From positions 35,565,561-35,629,560 of the forward strand of contig NC_088775.1 in the NCBI RefSeq assembly GCF_954871325.1: a stretch of DNA of 64,000 nucleotides. The letters are read 5' to 3'. Made by a program: the position numbers and the translations under genes. This document shows, in pieces, positions 21,548 to 53,239 of the stretch; position 1 is the first letter of the stretch, and every line of letters begins with the position of its first letter. A model generated the notes under the pieces. It was given only the letters and a program-made list of their open reading frames with translations, made no database searches and was not told where the DNA came from. This DNA is from Gordionus sp. m RMFG-2023. Lineage: Eukaryota; Nematomorpha; Gordioida; Chordodea; Parachordodidae.

Positions 21548-22981
21548 CAGTTGTTCAAGTAGTGCGCTAACTTTTTTGATAGCTAGTTAATAGCGGCTAT
21601 TTCTTTTGTAATTATTTATTAGCGCCCTACTTTTTTTAAAAAAAATATAATGAAGGTAAGTATAAACATAAAAATTTAAATAAAATATCATAATTTTTAT
21701 GATTTATTATTTAATTTTGAAATTGAAATATATGTAATTTATATTTTCATTTGTATTATAAACCTAAATCACGTGTTAATAATTTAAAATGTCATCGCCT
21801 ATGGATATCCAAATCGTTGAAAGTGATTCAGACAAATGATATTAATGAAATGGAAGATACCAGGGAAGAAAATGTTCTTATAGCTGTAATACAAATTTCC
21901 CATTCCCTAGATTTAAATTTTTTTAAAAATAAATATATAATCCAAAACTGGTTTCAAATTTATTTGTTTAAAAAAATATTTCCTCAAATCAATCCAGTAG
22001 CTATAACCTCAAGAAACACCTAAAGGTAAATTCTTATATTTATTTTATGACTGTTCATGAGTTTTAAGGAAATGGAAAAACATCTAAATAATTTTGGTAT
22101 AGGCGACTCTACATCCAAAAAGACTAATTTAATTCAATTCAAAACCAAATTAATTAATAATGCAAATGACAATATTTCTCAGAAATGGCTGATAGTTATT
22201 GTCGATTTTATAATTTATACAGTTCAGGCAATGTCCTTGGTTGATAATCCATCATTTATCATGATGATTAAAATTCTATCCCCTGGTACAACAATTTTAT
22301 GACGCCAGACACTAATGAATAAAATAGCAGATAACTTTAAAATCATGAAAGATGCTCTAATAGTAGAGTTATCATATATTCATATATATGTGCCACGGGA
22401 GATAGTTGGACACATAACAAAAGGTAAAAACTTATTTATATTTATAAATTGATCTGATTAAATATTTTTGAGCTTATTTGGGAATCACATGCCATTGGCG
22501 ACCCTAGGACTTTAAAAAGAAGATCTGTGGCATTAGCCCTCAAATACGATGTACTTGCAAATAAAATTATTGATAATCTATCTTATATTAAAAATATGTA
22601 TATAAGATTGAATACGCCCTTACCTTCAAGTGCTAGTGTCGAGAGATAATTTAGTAAGGCAAAACTTATACTTTCTGATCGTGGCTCTAGACTTGGGAAT
22701 GATAATATTAAAATGATTTTATTATTAAAATGCAACAAATTACCATAAATATTTATTTTTATTACATAAATTTTTTTATAATCAAAACTAACTATATTTT
22801 AATATTTATAAATGTTGATTTTTATATATTTACTATACAATAACATTATAAGCAAAAAATAAAAAATTTGTTTGTAAATTTTTTTTATACTTAAAAATAG
22901 TAGCTAATAGCTAGCTACTTTATAGCAATAGCGCACTACTTTTTTTGAAGCTACCTTTAAAAGTAGCGTTTAACAACTCTG
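21548..22981 (+). mobile_element. hAT element with 8-bp target duplication, internally deleted
   Basis: The left end is CAGTTGTTCAAGTAGTGCGC. The right end, reverse-complemented, is CAGAGTTGTTAAACGCTACT. Flanks aattttat and gattttat match at 7 of 8. Inside, the plus strand encodes hAT pieces: the frame at 22057-22302 has VQAMSLVDNPSFIMMIKILSP and the region near 22600-22745 has PSSASVER followed by FSKAKLILSDRGSRL and LLLKCNK, the C-terminal dimerisation block. The region between (most of the catalytic core) is missing, and stops interrupt the rest, so it is non-autonomous. Confidence 0.8.
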
Positions 22982-22989
22982 GATTTTAT

Positions 22990-24025
22990 ATATCCAATAA
23001 AAATAATCTAGCGCCATCATGTTATAATCTGCATTAGCTTAATAAATCCCTAAATATATTGTCGGTCATAACCCAAAATTTCAATGGGGCCATAAAGTTA
23101 GAGCCAATATAAAGAAGTATAAATTAGATAAAAGAGATAGTACGAATAACATAAAGTAGAGAGAGATATTGAAGGAGCTTACCACCAGAAAAGGTGAAAG
23201 CTAAAGAGAAAAAAAAATTCCAAATTACAAGCTATATTAATTTTATGCTTATTAAACCTAAAGTAAAATGTAACTCATACACTTACATTCATGCCAGGTT
23301 TCATCACAATATATTTTATTGTTTGTTTATTCTTCATAAAAAAAAATAATTCCACAATAAAAATAAATAAACAAGCACTTAAAATTTGTAATTATTCCTG
23401 GGTATCTTCTACTGGTAGTTAAAATTATATCGATAATGAAACATCTATGAAAATATTATTTATAAAAATTTATTCTTACATGATGATTTAGCAATTTCAT
23501 TAGTCTTGATAGTTTTTTGTTCTAGAAAAAGGCATTTAGAATTTTTTTTAGCTAATATCAGGAATAATATCATTTCAAAATAATCATTAACCAGTAAATA
23601 ATATTATCTATTGGAGTAAATTTACATTTTAAATATATTTTATTAAAAAATCGAAATATTTAACGATAAGGTAAAGGATTATTGAAACATATAAAATCAA
23701 TATTTCACTTTATGATATTTTTTCAAATTAAATAAGATTTGAAAGCGTGAAATTGTATTTTATTGTGTCTTAATTTTTCTTCAATAATTTCAAAGGTATA
23801 ATATTCTATTAGTAAATTCATAAATAATAATGATAATCAAAAAATAAAAATGTGAAATAATACAAATAAAATTTAATTTGTAAATAAATATTGAGTCATA
23901 TGCCTCCTAAAGAGGCTGAAGGGCTAACACATCATAAAAATTACAACAACAAAATATTGAAAAAACAAATCTAAAAATAATAAACAACAAATGTAAAATT
24001 TAAACGCCATATATTCAATTTTTAA
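22990..24025. other. OGT 3' flank, no gene recognised
   Basis: AT-rich DNA downstream of the OGT stop codon (minus strand). It should contain the OGT 3' UTR and poly(A) site, but the sequence is so AT-rich that AATAAA-like motifs occur by chance, so I do not mark one. Confidence 0.5.
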
Positions 24026-43616
<19,591 letters not shown>

Positions 43617-44308
43617 TCTATAGTTATAAAAATAATTCTCTAAATCGCCTTTGGAAGCCAACTTTGGTCGATTTAATAGAAATTAAAAAATTAAGACTGG
43701 TTAAATAAATAAGTTTACCCGCATGCGCACTATTCAACACGTGACATAAAACGTATAGAATAAATAAAATGGGTATGAATGAACTAACATATTTTTCAAT
43801 TTTAGAAATCCAAATCATAATATAATACAATTGAAAAATATGAATAATATTAAATAATAATTATAATAGGATTTAAAGTAACATTATATCGCTATAGCCT
43901 AAATACAATTTTTTTATATAATAAGTAAATTTTAAATTTTTGCTGTGTTGCAAAATTTTAACAAACAATTCGCTAAAAAAAAATTGAAATGAATTAAGTT
44001 TTTATTTATTTAAAATATACAGTGTTCGGTTGAATACGGACCCTAATATTTGTCTCAAGTATATAATCATTTATCCATGATTCCACTGCAGTATCCAATA
44101 TGAATAGGTATTTTTGATTAAGAAAATTATCATTACGATAGAAATATAATTGAGATAATTGTTTTTTTTCCTCGTTGTTCTTTTATTATACAAGTATGCT
44201 TCTGAATTATGGGTCCTTTGTGGATTACTTTTTTTCGACTTTATAAAATTTTGTTATAATTTGGAAGATTATTGACACTAGGATTTTGCCTAGTCCGGCT
44301 TTCGGGCG
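43617..44308. other. OGT 5' flank
   Basis: About 690 bp between the OGT start codon and the hAT target duplication. It should contain the OGT promoter and 5' UTR. I see no CpG-rich patch or convincing TATA element in this AT-rich stretch. Confidence 0.45.
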
Positions 44309-44813
44309 ATTAAGGTCAGGGGCGGACTGGCGACGCTACGGCTTCGTGGGCATTTTTTTTATAGCGGCCTCATTTTTATGGGGGCTTCGCCCCCATACCC
44401 CTAATTTTGTTTTGCCCGGCCTTTGGCCGGGTTCCCTTAAATGGCTTCTGAATTATATGATTTTTATAACTTCTTATTTTTGAAAATAGTTACAAACGAT
44501 GTACATTTAAAAAAAAAAGAATAATGACATGATACTCATATATATTTTATTTCATAAAATTGCACATCTAATATCATATTTATTGCACATATATTTTATA
44601 TTAGATATAAAACAATAATGCACTATAAAATTAAATCATACATCACATATTAATTATAAAATAATACATAATACTCAATATATAAAATCAATTAATTTCA
44701 CATAAAAAATTATTGCAATTATACAATATTGCACAGAAAATAAATTTGCTACCGCCGATCATATTGTAAATAGATATAAATAAGATTTTAAAAAAAAGAA
44801 TTAATATAAATTT

Positions 44814-46330
44814 TTAAGTTAATAAATCTCTCGATAACTTTGAACCTTTGCACAAATAAACAAGAATATCTTTTAGTTCAATCTGCGCTAAAAGTTCCCG
44901 TTCAACTGACATCATTAAAAATGCTTTTAATTTTTCTTGTCCTATATTTGGTCTCAGCCCATTTTTTATAATTCTTAATTTATTAAATGTTCTCTCACAA
45001 TTGACTTGCGTAAATGATAAAGTTAAAATGTATTCATATGCTAAAAATAAATTAGTGTAAGCACTTGTATGCATATTGTATCTTTTAATAATTTCGTACA
45101 CACATATTAAACACTTGTTACATCTATTATCACATTTTGAGTTAATATCATTTTGTAATATTCCATCTTCTTCATATGAATCCTCACTTGTACATACGAT
45201 ATCATTGTCCGTTTCATTTAATTCTTCCACTAAATCTTTGAATACACTGGCAAATGAACACAATTCGTTACGTAATTTAACAATCGATATATTTGCCAAT
45301 TGTGCCAGTTTTTCTAAGGCCTTTTCAAAAATACCTTTTCTTTTTATACCCTCAAAATGCATTGGATGCAAATATTGCACATTCAAAATAAGCTCTTTAT
45401 TCGCAGAAAACCGTTCCGACAAGCTGTTTATAATTTGATCAATTACAGGACGAAATACTTCGACCCTATGAAGGTCAATCGATTCTTGAGGACGTTCATC
45501 TTGGCCTTTGTCACTATATATTCTCTTCACTCGTCAGTACCCATATACTCTCTGGGAGCTTTAAATATGAAAGTGTTCCATTTAAATTAGAAGCCATTTT
45601 TGTTGTTTTATTTTCAATTGAAGTAATAGTTATAGATGGCACAGAAGACTTGGCATCTTCTATCATTTTCCACGCTGATAAAATATCTAAATTCTTAGTT
45701 TGAAGATATAATGACAATGGCCTCATTATTTCAAAAATTTCTAAATATATTATAGAAGTACTTAGAGTCTTAAATTTACATAAATTATCGATCAAAGACT
45801 GTGCTTCTGGTGAGGGTTTTGCCTCAAATGATTTATTATCAATTATAAATTGTAAGGCACTTATCGTTATTGGAAGTAGGCTCTCTTTGCCATGTATCCA
45901 TCTAAGGGATTTTTCATGTGGCCACCACCTTGTCTCTCCTATTTTTTTAAGCCTTCTCAACTTATTTTGGCCAGATGAGTTATTCTGTTTCACCCAAGCA
46001 TCCATCCTTTTATATGATTCACCAAAGAAAGTTGCTAGTCTGTTCAACAATCCAAATAAATTTTTGCCTTCAACATTATGGCATGAATCACATCACATAT
46101 ACATAGATTTAATATGTGACTATAACACCAAATATACAAACTACTTGGAGCCTCTTGTCTAATAAGAGCTAGCAACCCAACTAATTTACCTCGCATATTT
46201 GCCGCACCATCAAATAATTCTCCAATTATATTTCTCATTTGAATTCCATGTTTTAAAAAGCATTCACTCAAGATATCAAAAAATCCTTTTCCAGAAGAGT
46301 TTGTAACTTTTGTAAGTGCAAAAAGCCTTT
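44814..46330 (-). pseudogene. hAT transposase (TTF/ZMYM-like type), broken
   Basis: Three minus frames give the C-terminal two-thirds of a hAT transposase. 46271-46044 has IGELFDGAANMRGKLVGL and YSHILNL, the D-G-A-x-N-M block and 'CxxHxLNL' site (CYSHILNL). 46050-45514 has ETRWWPHEKSLRWI and downstream helices. 45530-44814 ends with the dimerisation block VNCERTFNKLRIIKNGLRPN and LKAFLMMSVERELL. Frameshifts near 46047 and 45520 split it. The N-terminal zinc finger region is cut off by the LINE insertion. Confidence 0.88.
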
Positions 46331-46699
46331 ATGTTATTTTGCCATTATATATGTATCGTAGGCAAATAGTTGCTTGATCATGTGTTCGTTGAGTTAAGCT
46401 TAGTTAGTAATAATATAATAAAATAACAATAAATTAATATTAAAAGAAACTTTAGAAAATCAAATTGATCAAAAATTTATTTATTAAAATTATTATTATA
46501 CCTGGGTTTTATTTGATTTCTTTTCTTGAATTAAGAACAATACAATAACAAAAGTTTGCTATATTATTTCTACAATAAAAAATATAATATAATAAATTAA
46601 TTAAAACTTAATTTACCCTCTACTCGTAGTCAAGCTCAAAAGGAAGCGATTCACTTCATTCGAAAAAAAACAAGGAAAAGCACGTGATAATGATGTATA

Positions 46700-48295
46700 G
46701 CGTCAAACGACGTTATTAATATTTTATGCATATACGATAATCATAACGTGATACTACAACATCTGAACTTAAAATCACAACCATTTAAGGCCAACAGAGG
46801 ACTGAAACAAGGATGCATTTTATCATCTATGCTATTTAATGTAATAATGAACGATATTCTGAATAAATCCTTCAAACAAGAACATGCTCTTAACCCTTGA
46901 TATCTGAATCAACAATATGATAATAACATACACAACTCTCTAAATTTTCTATGCTATGCCGATGATTTATTCATATTATCTAACTCTGAGTACAAATTAA
47001 GAAACTTGCTGTCATTGTTTGTCAAAAATTGCTTTGGATACGGACTGAAAGTCAACTACTCAAAGACAAAGTTAATTGTATCCAATATCCCTCTATATAA
47101 CAGCGACCCCTTTAACTTTGAGGATAATGTGGTAGATACGGTCTCGGATTTTAAGTACCTAGGAACCAGAATAATGTCATTAGGCACCACCATTTTGGAT
47201 ACTAAGTCGAGGACCAACAAGGCCAGATCCCGATATCATCAGCTAACTAAATTATGGTCGTCCAACCGGATATCTACGAACCTAAAAATAAGACTCTTTA
47301 AATCCCTAATTCTACCCATCTTAACATACGGGTTGGAAACATGGCAGGACACTAAAAGCAACATCAACACAGCCCAGACCTTCATAAACAAGTGCTTAAG
47401 AAGAATCACTAAAACTTACTATCCATACAACACCCCAAACACAATTCTCTGGAACAGGTGCGACATCCTACCTATCAAAAGACTCATTCCTTAGAGGAGA
47501 TTAGAATTACTCGGCCACTGCTTAAGACATTCACGAGATAATATGATATTTTCGTCCATGGAGTGGACCCCGGATTATGGAAGGCGAAGAATCCCCAAAT
47601 ACTATTGGCTGGCAAAATGTCTGAAGGACATGGACTTGATCAATCTTACGTTTATAGATTTTCTTGCACTCAGCAAAAACAAGAAACATTTAAAGGAACA
47701 TCTGCAATACATGCTTAAATATGGTTTAAACTAGAGCAGGAATCGTGGACGTATCAGACTATTTCTCACACTGCCTTATTTCCAATCTCTTATCCCCAGT
47801 CTAATGACAATTATGTTTTGGCGCAATAGGAATTATGATTTTTGACGAAGTCAATGATAATCTTAAAACCGTGAATATTGAAAATGATAACGATCTCCAG
47901 GCTCAATATAATAATGATAATAGTGAATAACATGGATTCTATAGACATTGCGTTATCTTCCAAGGATATACTTACCAAACATTAAGAAATTTTTTTTTCC
48001 CATCTCTTAAATCTAACCAGGTGTCAGGTACATTATTATTATTAATATTAGCTACAATTCTTAACACTATTTTGCCGGTAACGGAACTAATAGATCCCCT
48101 CTTTCTTACTCCTCTCTTCTTTACTATGCTAGCTGACTACATAGTGGCACCGTCCACTATAATAAAACGGGTATACATCATGTATAGGATCTATATACTA
48201 GTGAATATACATGGTGCACGCTACAACTCCTGGTGGGTGATGAAATTGCACTTCGTGCAATTTCTGGCGTGGTAATGAATGAATGAATGAATATA
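46700..48295 (+). mobile_element. 5'-truncated LINE (non-LTR retrotransposon)
   Basis: The plus strand from about 46765 encodes the RT palm: KANRGLKQGCILSSMLFNVI, then LCYADDLFIL (catalytic YADD), then KVNYSKTKLIV and DFKYLGTRI. A C-terminal domain follows with LPILTYGLETW, LGHCLRHSRDNMIF and MEWTPDYGRRRIPKYYW (47494-47734). One stop near 46898 and one near 47492 break it. The 3' UTR ends near 48270-48293 in tandem GAAT units (AATGAATGAATGAATGAAT), a LINE 3' tail. The endonuclease region is missing. It sits inside the hAT element in opposite orientation. The clade is not determined. Confidence 0.88.
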
Positions 48296-48504
48296 GTAAA
48301 TTACATGATAATTCTCAAGGAATGCGATATTAAAAATAAATAAATGATAAGAGAAAATATTATGGACATAATAATATTATTTTTTTTCTAATTGGCCTCT
48401 TTTTTTATATTTTCCTCCGATCGGCCTCAAAATCGACATTTTCTCGCGGCCTCGTGGGCAAAATGCCCACCGGGTCTAATGGCCAGTCCGCCCCTGATTA
48501 AGGT

Positions 48505-50460
48505 GGATGCTCGGAATCCCAATTTAATAGGATTAGAATTTTAACGAATCACATTGTGAATATTGAATTGTGATTAATCTCAAATCCTGTGAAATCATAG
48601 TTAAATCTGAGAAGATAGATTTATAAATATATTATTAATATTATATTGCAGTGAAATGAATGTATTAATTAATTTCATTAGGAGAAATTAAGAAGTTAAA
48701 AATAAGAAATAAAAAAAATCATACATATTTTTCACTAACATTCTGCAATAAGTATATCGCGAATAAAGGCAAATATTGTTTGGGGAACTAATGTGCCGCT
48801 ATAATAGAATCCATAGGAATAAATATAGTATCTAATTCAAATAATAAGAATAGATTGCCATATATTGTCTATTCGTCAATTATACAAAACAATCGAAAAG
48901 TTGCATAGAACCATGGATTGATAAAAAATTTTACTAAGCCAATATTTTGGCGTAGATAGAAGTATTCCTTAGGATCCCCAGATAGTGATGAATATATTTC
49001 CTATAGATTTAAAAAGGCGATGGGTTAATGTCCAAAATTCCCAAGTGGTGACCAAGGAGACGAAATAAAAGGATAATTTAGTTCTTGTTATGATTAACGT
49101 GAAGAAAAGTCAGTTAGACCGCGATCAATTAATATATGCTTAATGCGATGTAACGATATTCTAATATTTCAAGATAATTATATTTGTGTATTATTCATCT
49201 GAAGATATTGTTGATAATTATAATAGCGTATTATACATTCCAAATAAATATTTTATCAATTATAACAGTTCTTTTACTGTTTACAATAGGACAAATGGAA
49301 TATTGATTTGACGAATATATCTGTCAAGTATATTCTCAAAAAAGAGGAAGGTCTTTCTCATAGAGTATCAGAACCAACCCATTGGGGCTTCGTCTACAAT
49401 TAAGTTAACCTTATAGTAAGGGAGGGATTCTAGAACACTAGTTAGTTCTTTAAAACTAATTCCTTCGTGATTTCTAGTTTAGAAATTATTATAAGTATCT
49501 ACCCTATTTCCGTCAATTTTGCCTTTATTTATGATAATTTATATGAAAATCTATATCTCAAAAATTTTAATAGTAGTTCAAAAGTTTACTGCGAAACTCA
49601 CAGAGTAGGTATTCTATTACACTAAAGTGTATTCCGAAATATCAGGTCTTTCAAACTTATAAGTTTTAAAAAAGAATTAAAAACCAATGTATTTTTAAAA
49701 TAAAATATTTTATCCATATATTTATGCTGGCTAAAGGAAATGGAAATATGATTATTCAAAAATAATCTATCAAGACAAGCAATTTATTTTATTAAAATTA
49801 AAGAAATATTTTTAAAATCTATTTAATCAAATTAAAATGCATTTTTTATATATGGGTGCAAAAATCTAGCGCTAATTCGTTTATCAAAATTGGTGCAAAC
49901 TGTTCAAAAGAAGAAGACATCGAAATTTCCTAGCGAATGATCCACCTGCTGCAAAAAAAATATAAATTGCCAAAAGAGAGCCAAGTACTCATATAATATT
50001 TACAATTTTGAGTACTAACTCCAGTAGTGTCACTAGGGGATTTTGATTAGCCCCCTGACGAAAATAAAATTTCCTTAATATCCCCAATATTCTCCTGAAC
50101 TAAAAATAAATTTTTTGATAGCACCCTGAACGATTTCTTTTATAATTCTATTAAGTGTTATATATAAATTTGATTTTATTATTTAAAAATTATTAGATTA
50201 TCTACATTTTTATTAAATGAGTGTTATTTTAATTATTAGATTAGATTTACATATAAATTATATTTTATGATTTAAAAATTAATGACTATTTGAATTTTTA
50301 TTAAATTGAACCAGGGAAGGAAGATTTCCAAGGAAATTTAAGGTAAAAATTATAAAATACGATTAATTTATAATATATTTATTCTATATATTATTAATAA
50401 TTTTAATAGTATTTCTTTATTCAATTAATTTCGGTAGAATATTTAAACTTTTTTATATTA
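48505..50460. other. AT-rich stretch, no gene recognised
   Basis: No family motif or clear repeat seen on either strand. Some short patches (for example 49330-49460) have a less biased composition and may be old TE fragments. Confidence 0.4.
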
Positions 50461-50469
50461 AATTTTGTT

Positions 50470-51335
50470 AAGTACTTTGCAATGTATATTACACAGATAA
50501 TTATGTGGAATTTGTTAATAGAAAACATATTGTTAATAGTTCTTGTGTTGATGATTTAAGTTTTTATATTAGGTATAACAATAGGAAGAAATACGGCATA
50601 TATTAAGATAGAAAGTAGAGAATTATAAAAATTGAAAAATCTAATAAGAGAGAAAACTATAGATAATTACCGACAGATAAGGTGCTATAGTTGTGGTCAG
50701 CCGGGTCACATGTCGCGACAATGTGAATTAACCAAAGATTTAAAGTGGACGAGATGTGGCAAGAATGGCCATATAACAATAAAATGTAGAGTGAACAACT
50801 TGTTAATGAGATGTAATATTTGTGGTCAAGAAGGACACACACAAGAAAGATGTAAGAACTGACTAGAAAAGAAAAGTTTTGATTTTTATGATAATTTTGT
50901 TAATAATAAAAAATTTTGGATTTTGTAAATTATAAATCATTTGATAATAATAGATGTATAGATAAAACGAGAGATATAAAAATAGAAAGTATAAATTTTG
51001 AAATATATTGTGCGAAAGATTGAATTAAAAGATTTTTTTAAAGAAAAATAGATGCCCGAGAATTAAGATAAAAATTGAGGAAGCAGAAATATGTTTTTTA
51101 TTAGATACAGAAACTAAAATTAGCCTGATTAGTGTAAAAGATTTTAATAGCCAGAAGAAGATTTTGTTGTAAAAAAAATAAGAGCCAAATAATTAGATGG
51201 TAGCGTTGTGAAAATTTTAGGTTATTATAAGATAAGGTTGCCTGGAATTAATAAAAATATAACTTTATGGGTAACTACGTTAAAGATTGAGCCAATCTAG
51301 GTTGGTGCGACATAAAGACGATAGGTCCTGTTTAT
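50470..51335 (+). pseudogene. gag-protease remnant related to elements 1 and 2
   Basis: The region 50490-50630 reads MWNLLIENILLIVLVLMI and then a GITIGRN..IKIESREL-like piece, matching the membrane-span plus IKI..L layout of the gag-like proteins of elements 1 and 2. The open frame 50632-50862 carries three knuckles: CYSCGQPGHMSRQC, a damaged TRCGKNGHITIKC (first Cys is Arg), and CNICGQEGHTQERC. Near 51070-51135 a protease piece reads ICFLLDTETKISLIS (DTE in place of DTG), and LDGSVVKILGYYKIRLPG follows near 51195. Many stops are present. It ends where an LTR starts at 51336. Confidence 0.7.
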
Positions 51336-51724
51336 TGTCATATTTAGTACTGTATCGTTTTTTTTGTATTGTATATTTTTTTTATATATAATCTTTATAA
51401 TATTTTTTTTTGATTACGCGGAGTAATATGGATTTGTAACCTCGGCGTATATTTTTTTTGGCTTTGAATTGCAAGACTCAGGATGAGTCCTATTATTTTT
51501 TATATTTTATTTTAGAAAATTATGTTAATATTTATTTAATTTTAGTGTATAAAAGGCCGAATTTTGGCAAAATATGTTAATTTTTTTATTTTTTCAAAAT
51601 TTAATAAAAAGTTTATTTTACTTTTGCGTTTTTTAAGTTAACTTAAAAAAAAAAGGAAAAATTCTTAATTCTTTTCCTGTGAGGAACTTATAGGTATTTT
51701 AGTAAACGGATTTTATTCCTGACA
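51336..51724 (+). repeat. LTR (complete or nearly so) of the element 2 family, plus strand
   Basis: Starts TGTCATATTTAGTACTGTATCG. The first 216 bp are repeated at 52039-52661 (interrupted by the TIR element), and 51544-51636 is repeated in inverse orientation at 52662-52754. A TATA box (TATAAAAGG) is at about 51548. The 3' edge is uncertain, because internal sequence begins by about 51720. Confidence 0.7.
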
Positions 51725-51986
51725 CGTCCGGAGGGAATGCACGCAAGTCCATGTGCCCCGGAGGAGGGACCCCAGCCTGGGAGGGGAGGAATCAGCCATC
51801 GTACAATCAACGACCGTACAGGGAGCATCTATTCCTTCCCAGAGGAGGCCAGAACCGACGGGGATAATAGCTCAACAGAGACGACCCGTGGTTTTGGAGG
51901 GGCCGGGACGGCAGGCGATCACACACGAAGAGTATTTGGACCTGGGGGTGAATACCCAGGAGCTTAATGATTTGTTTCAGACTTAG
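51720..51986 (+). pseudogene. ORF3 fragment of the element 2 family, plus strand
   Basis: The frame ending at 51986 encodes DPSLGGEESAIVQSTTVQG and ends LGVNTQELNDLFQT, almost identical to 52805-53077 on the other strand. The zinc knuckle is cut off at the junction near 51720. It is followed by a PPT-like run (AGGGAAGGGGGGAGA, about 52023-52038) and LTR sequence, giving a plus-strand element with almost all of its interior deleted. Confidence 0.75.
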
Positions 51987-52052
51987 GGGAGATCTCTACT
52001 ATCCCAGGCCCGAACTTTGGAGTAGGGAAGGGGGGAGATGTCGTATTTAGTA

Positions 52053-52454
52053 GGTTAATGATGCTTGGTACCTTAAGGTACCATCTATCAAATTTGAATT
52101 TTGTTCATTTTTCATTTGGATAGGCACTACCAAATATATTTATAATATATATTTGAAAAATCGTGATTTTTGGAAAGCCTCTATGACCTAGTAGGCAAGA
52201 GCTTGGTTTACTTATCCCATGGTCCCGGGTTCGAATCCCGGGAATGATCATGTTTTTTTTCTTATTCTAACTTGGTGGTTCCATCCTTGGGGGGATAATA
52301 TATAGGAGGCCGGACATGACCACGTGATTCCGTATTAATATATTAAATAATAATGATCTTATTACATTTTAATAAATTTTGGTCGGTATTTAGCAAATTA
52401 GGTTGGTATTTAGAATATTTCCATACATTCACTTGGTAGTAAGCAACATTAACC
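52053..52454 (+). mobile_element. TIR element carrying a tRNA-like Pol III unit, copy 2
   Basis: 402 bp, nearly identical to 27754-28153 in opposite orientation. TIRs start GGTTAATGATGCTT (left) and GGTTAATGTTGCTT (right, reverse-complemented). The exact 9-bp duplication TATTTAGTA flanks it (52044-52052, 52455-52463); it is an LTR sequence, and the uninterrupted LTR at 51336 shows the empty site TATTTAGTA once. The palindrome GGTACCTTAAGGTACC is at 52067-52082. Confidence 0.93.
52177..52260 (+). ncRNA. tRNA-like sequence with A box, B box and T8 terminator (copy 2)
   Basis: A box TGACCTAGTAGG (52184-52195, one change from copy 1), B box GGTTCGAATCC (52228-52238), starts 44 nt apart. The T stem is perfect; eight T follow at 52253-52260. 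As in copy 1, the acceptor and anticodon stems do not form. Confidence 0.75.
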
Positions 52455-52661
52455 TATTTAGTAGTGTATCGTTTTTTTTGTATTGTATATTTTTTTTATA
52501 TATAATCTTTATAATATTTTTTTTGATTACGCGGAGTAATATGGATTTGTAACCTCGGCGTATATTTTTTTTGGCTTTGAATTGCAAGACTCAGGATGAG
52601 TCCTATTATTTTTTATATTTTATTTTAGAAAATTATGTTGTTATTTATTTAATTTTAGTGT

Positions 52662-52754
52662 TAAAAAACTCAAAAGTAAAATAAACTTTTTATTAAATTT
52701 TGAAAAAATAAAAAAATTAACATATTTTGCAAAAATTCGGCCTTTTATACACTA
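52662..52754 (-). repeat. Inverted LTR 3' segment, joined directly to a PPT
   Basis: Reverse complement of 51544-51636, starting at the TATA box side. In element 2 (minus strand) the PPT GTAGGGAAGGGGGGA (about 52755-52770) is followed directly by TAGTGTATAAAAGG, so the first roughly 208 bp of the LTR are missing at this place. Confidence 0.8.
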
Positions 52755-52804
52755 TCCCCCCTTCCCTACTCCAAATTTCGGGCCAGGGGTAGTAGAGATC
52801 TCCC

Positions 52805-53223
52805 CTAAGTCTGAAACAAATCATTAAGCTCCTGGGTATTCATCCCTAGGTCCAAATACTCTTCGTGTGTGATCGTCTGCCGTCCCGGCCCATCCAAAAC
52901 CACGTGTCGTCTCTGTTGAGCTATTATCCCCGTCGGTTCTGGCCTCCTCTGGGAAGGAATGGATGCTCCCTGTACGGTCGTTGATTGTACGATGGCTGAT
53001 TCCTCCCCTCCCAGGCTGGGGTCCCTCCTCCGGGTCACATGGACTTGCGGGCATTTCCTCCGGACGTGTCCCTCCACCCCACAACGAAAACATTGTACTC
53101 TGGTCTCCCATCTGGGCGCCGGCTATACCCGAGTATCCACACTTCGAGCTCTGGGATGACGTTTATCTTGTTCCCGGGACATCAATCTCCCCTCACTGGC
53201 TAATGGTTCCATATCATTGCTAA
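52805..53223 (-). pseudogene. Element 2 ORF3: downstream zinc-knuckle protein
   Basis: The frame ends at 52805 (LGMNTQELNDLFQT). Going upstream it reads DPSLGGEESAIVQSTTVQG, a CCHC knuckle CFRCGVEGHVRRKC (about 53062-53100), then an in-frame TAG at 53123-53125, and beyond it an Arg-rich piece (NDMEPLASEGRLMSREQ). The layout (basic region, one knuckle, acidic tail with a short ELLxD/ELNDLF-type end) matches ORF3 of element 1, although overall identity is low. No function known. Confidence 0.7.
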
Positions 53224-53239
53224 TTACTGTGGTACGTAA

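Larger units (their letters stand above)
44317..48496 (-). mobile_element. hAT element (CAGGGGCGGACTGGC ends) with a LINE inside
   Basis: Perfect 15-bp TIRs CAGGGGCGGACTGGC at both ends and the exact 8-bp target duplication ATTAAGGT (44309-44316, 48497-48504). The minus strand carries a decayed transposase at 44814-46320; the rest is occupied by a plus-strand LINE at about 46700-48295. Subterminal GC-rich palindromes near 44390-44440 (GGGGGCTTCGCCCCC, CCCGGCCTTTGGCCGGG) stand out from the AT-rich host. Confidence 0.95.
52039..52661 (+). repeat. LTR 5' half, split by the tRNA-like TIR element
   Basis: 52039-52052 and 52455-52661 together match 51336-51551. The TIR element 52053-52454 and one copy of TATTTAGTA interrupt it. 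The match stops at TTAGTGT, where inverted LTR sequence begins. Confidence 0.85.

Noticed and set aside
52177-52260. Functional tRNA gene
   Set aside because: A and B boxes and the T stem are good, but acceptor and anticodon stems do not pair, and both copies sit inside a mobile element.
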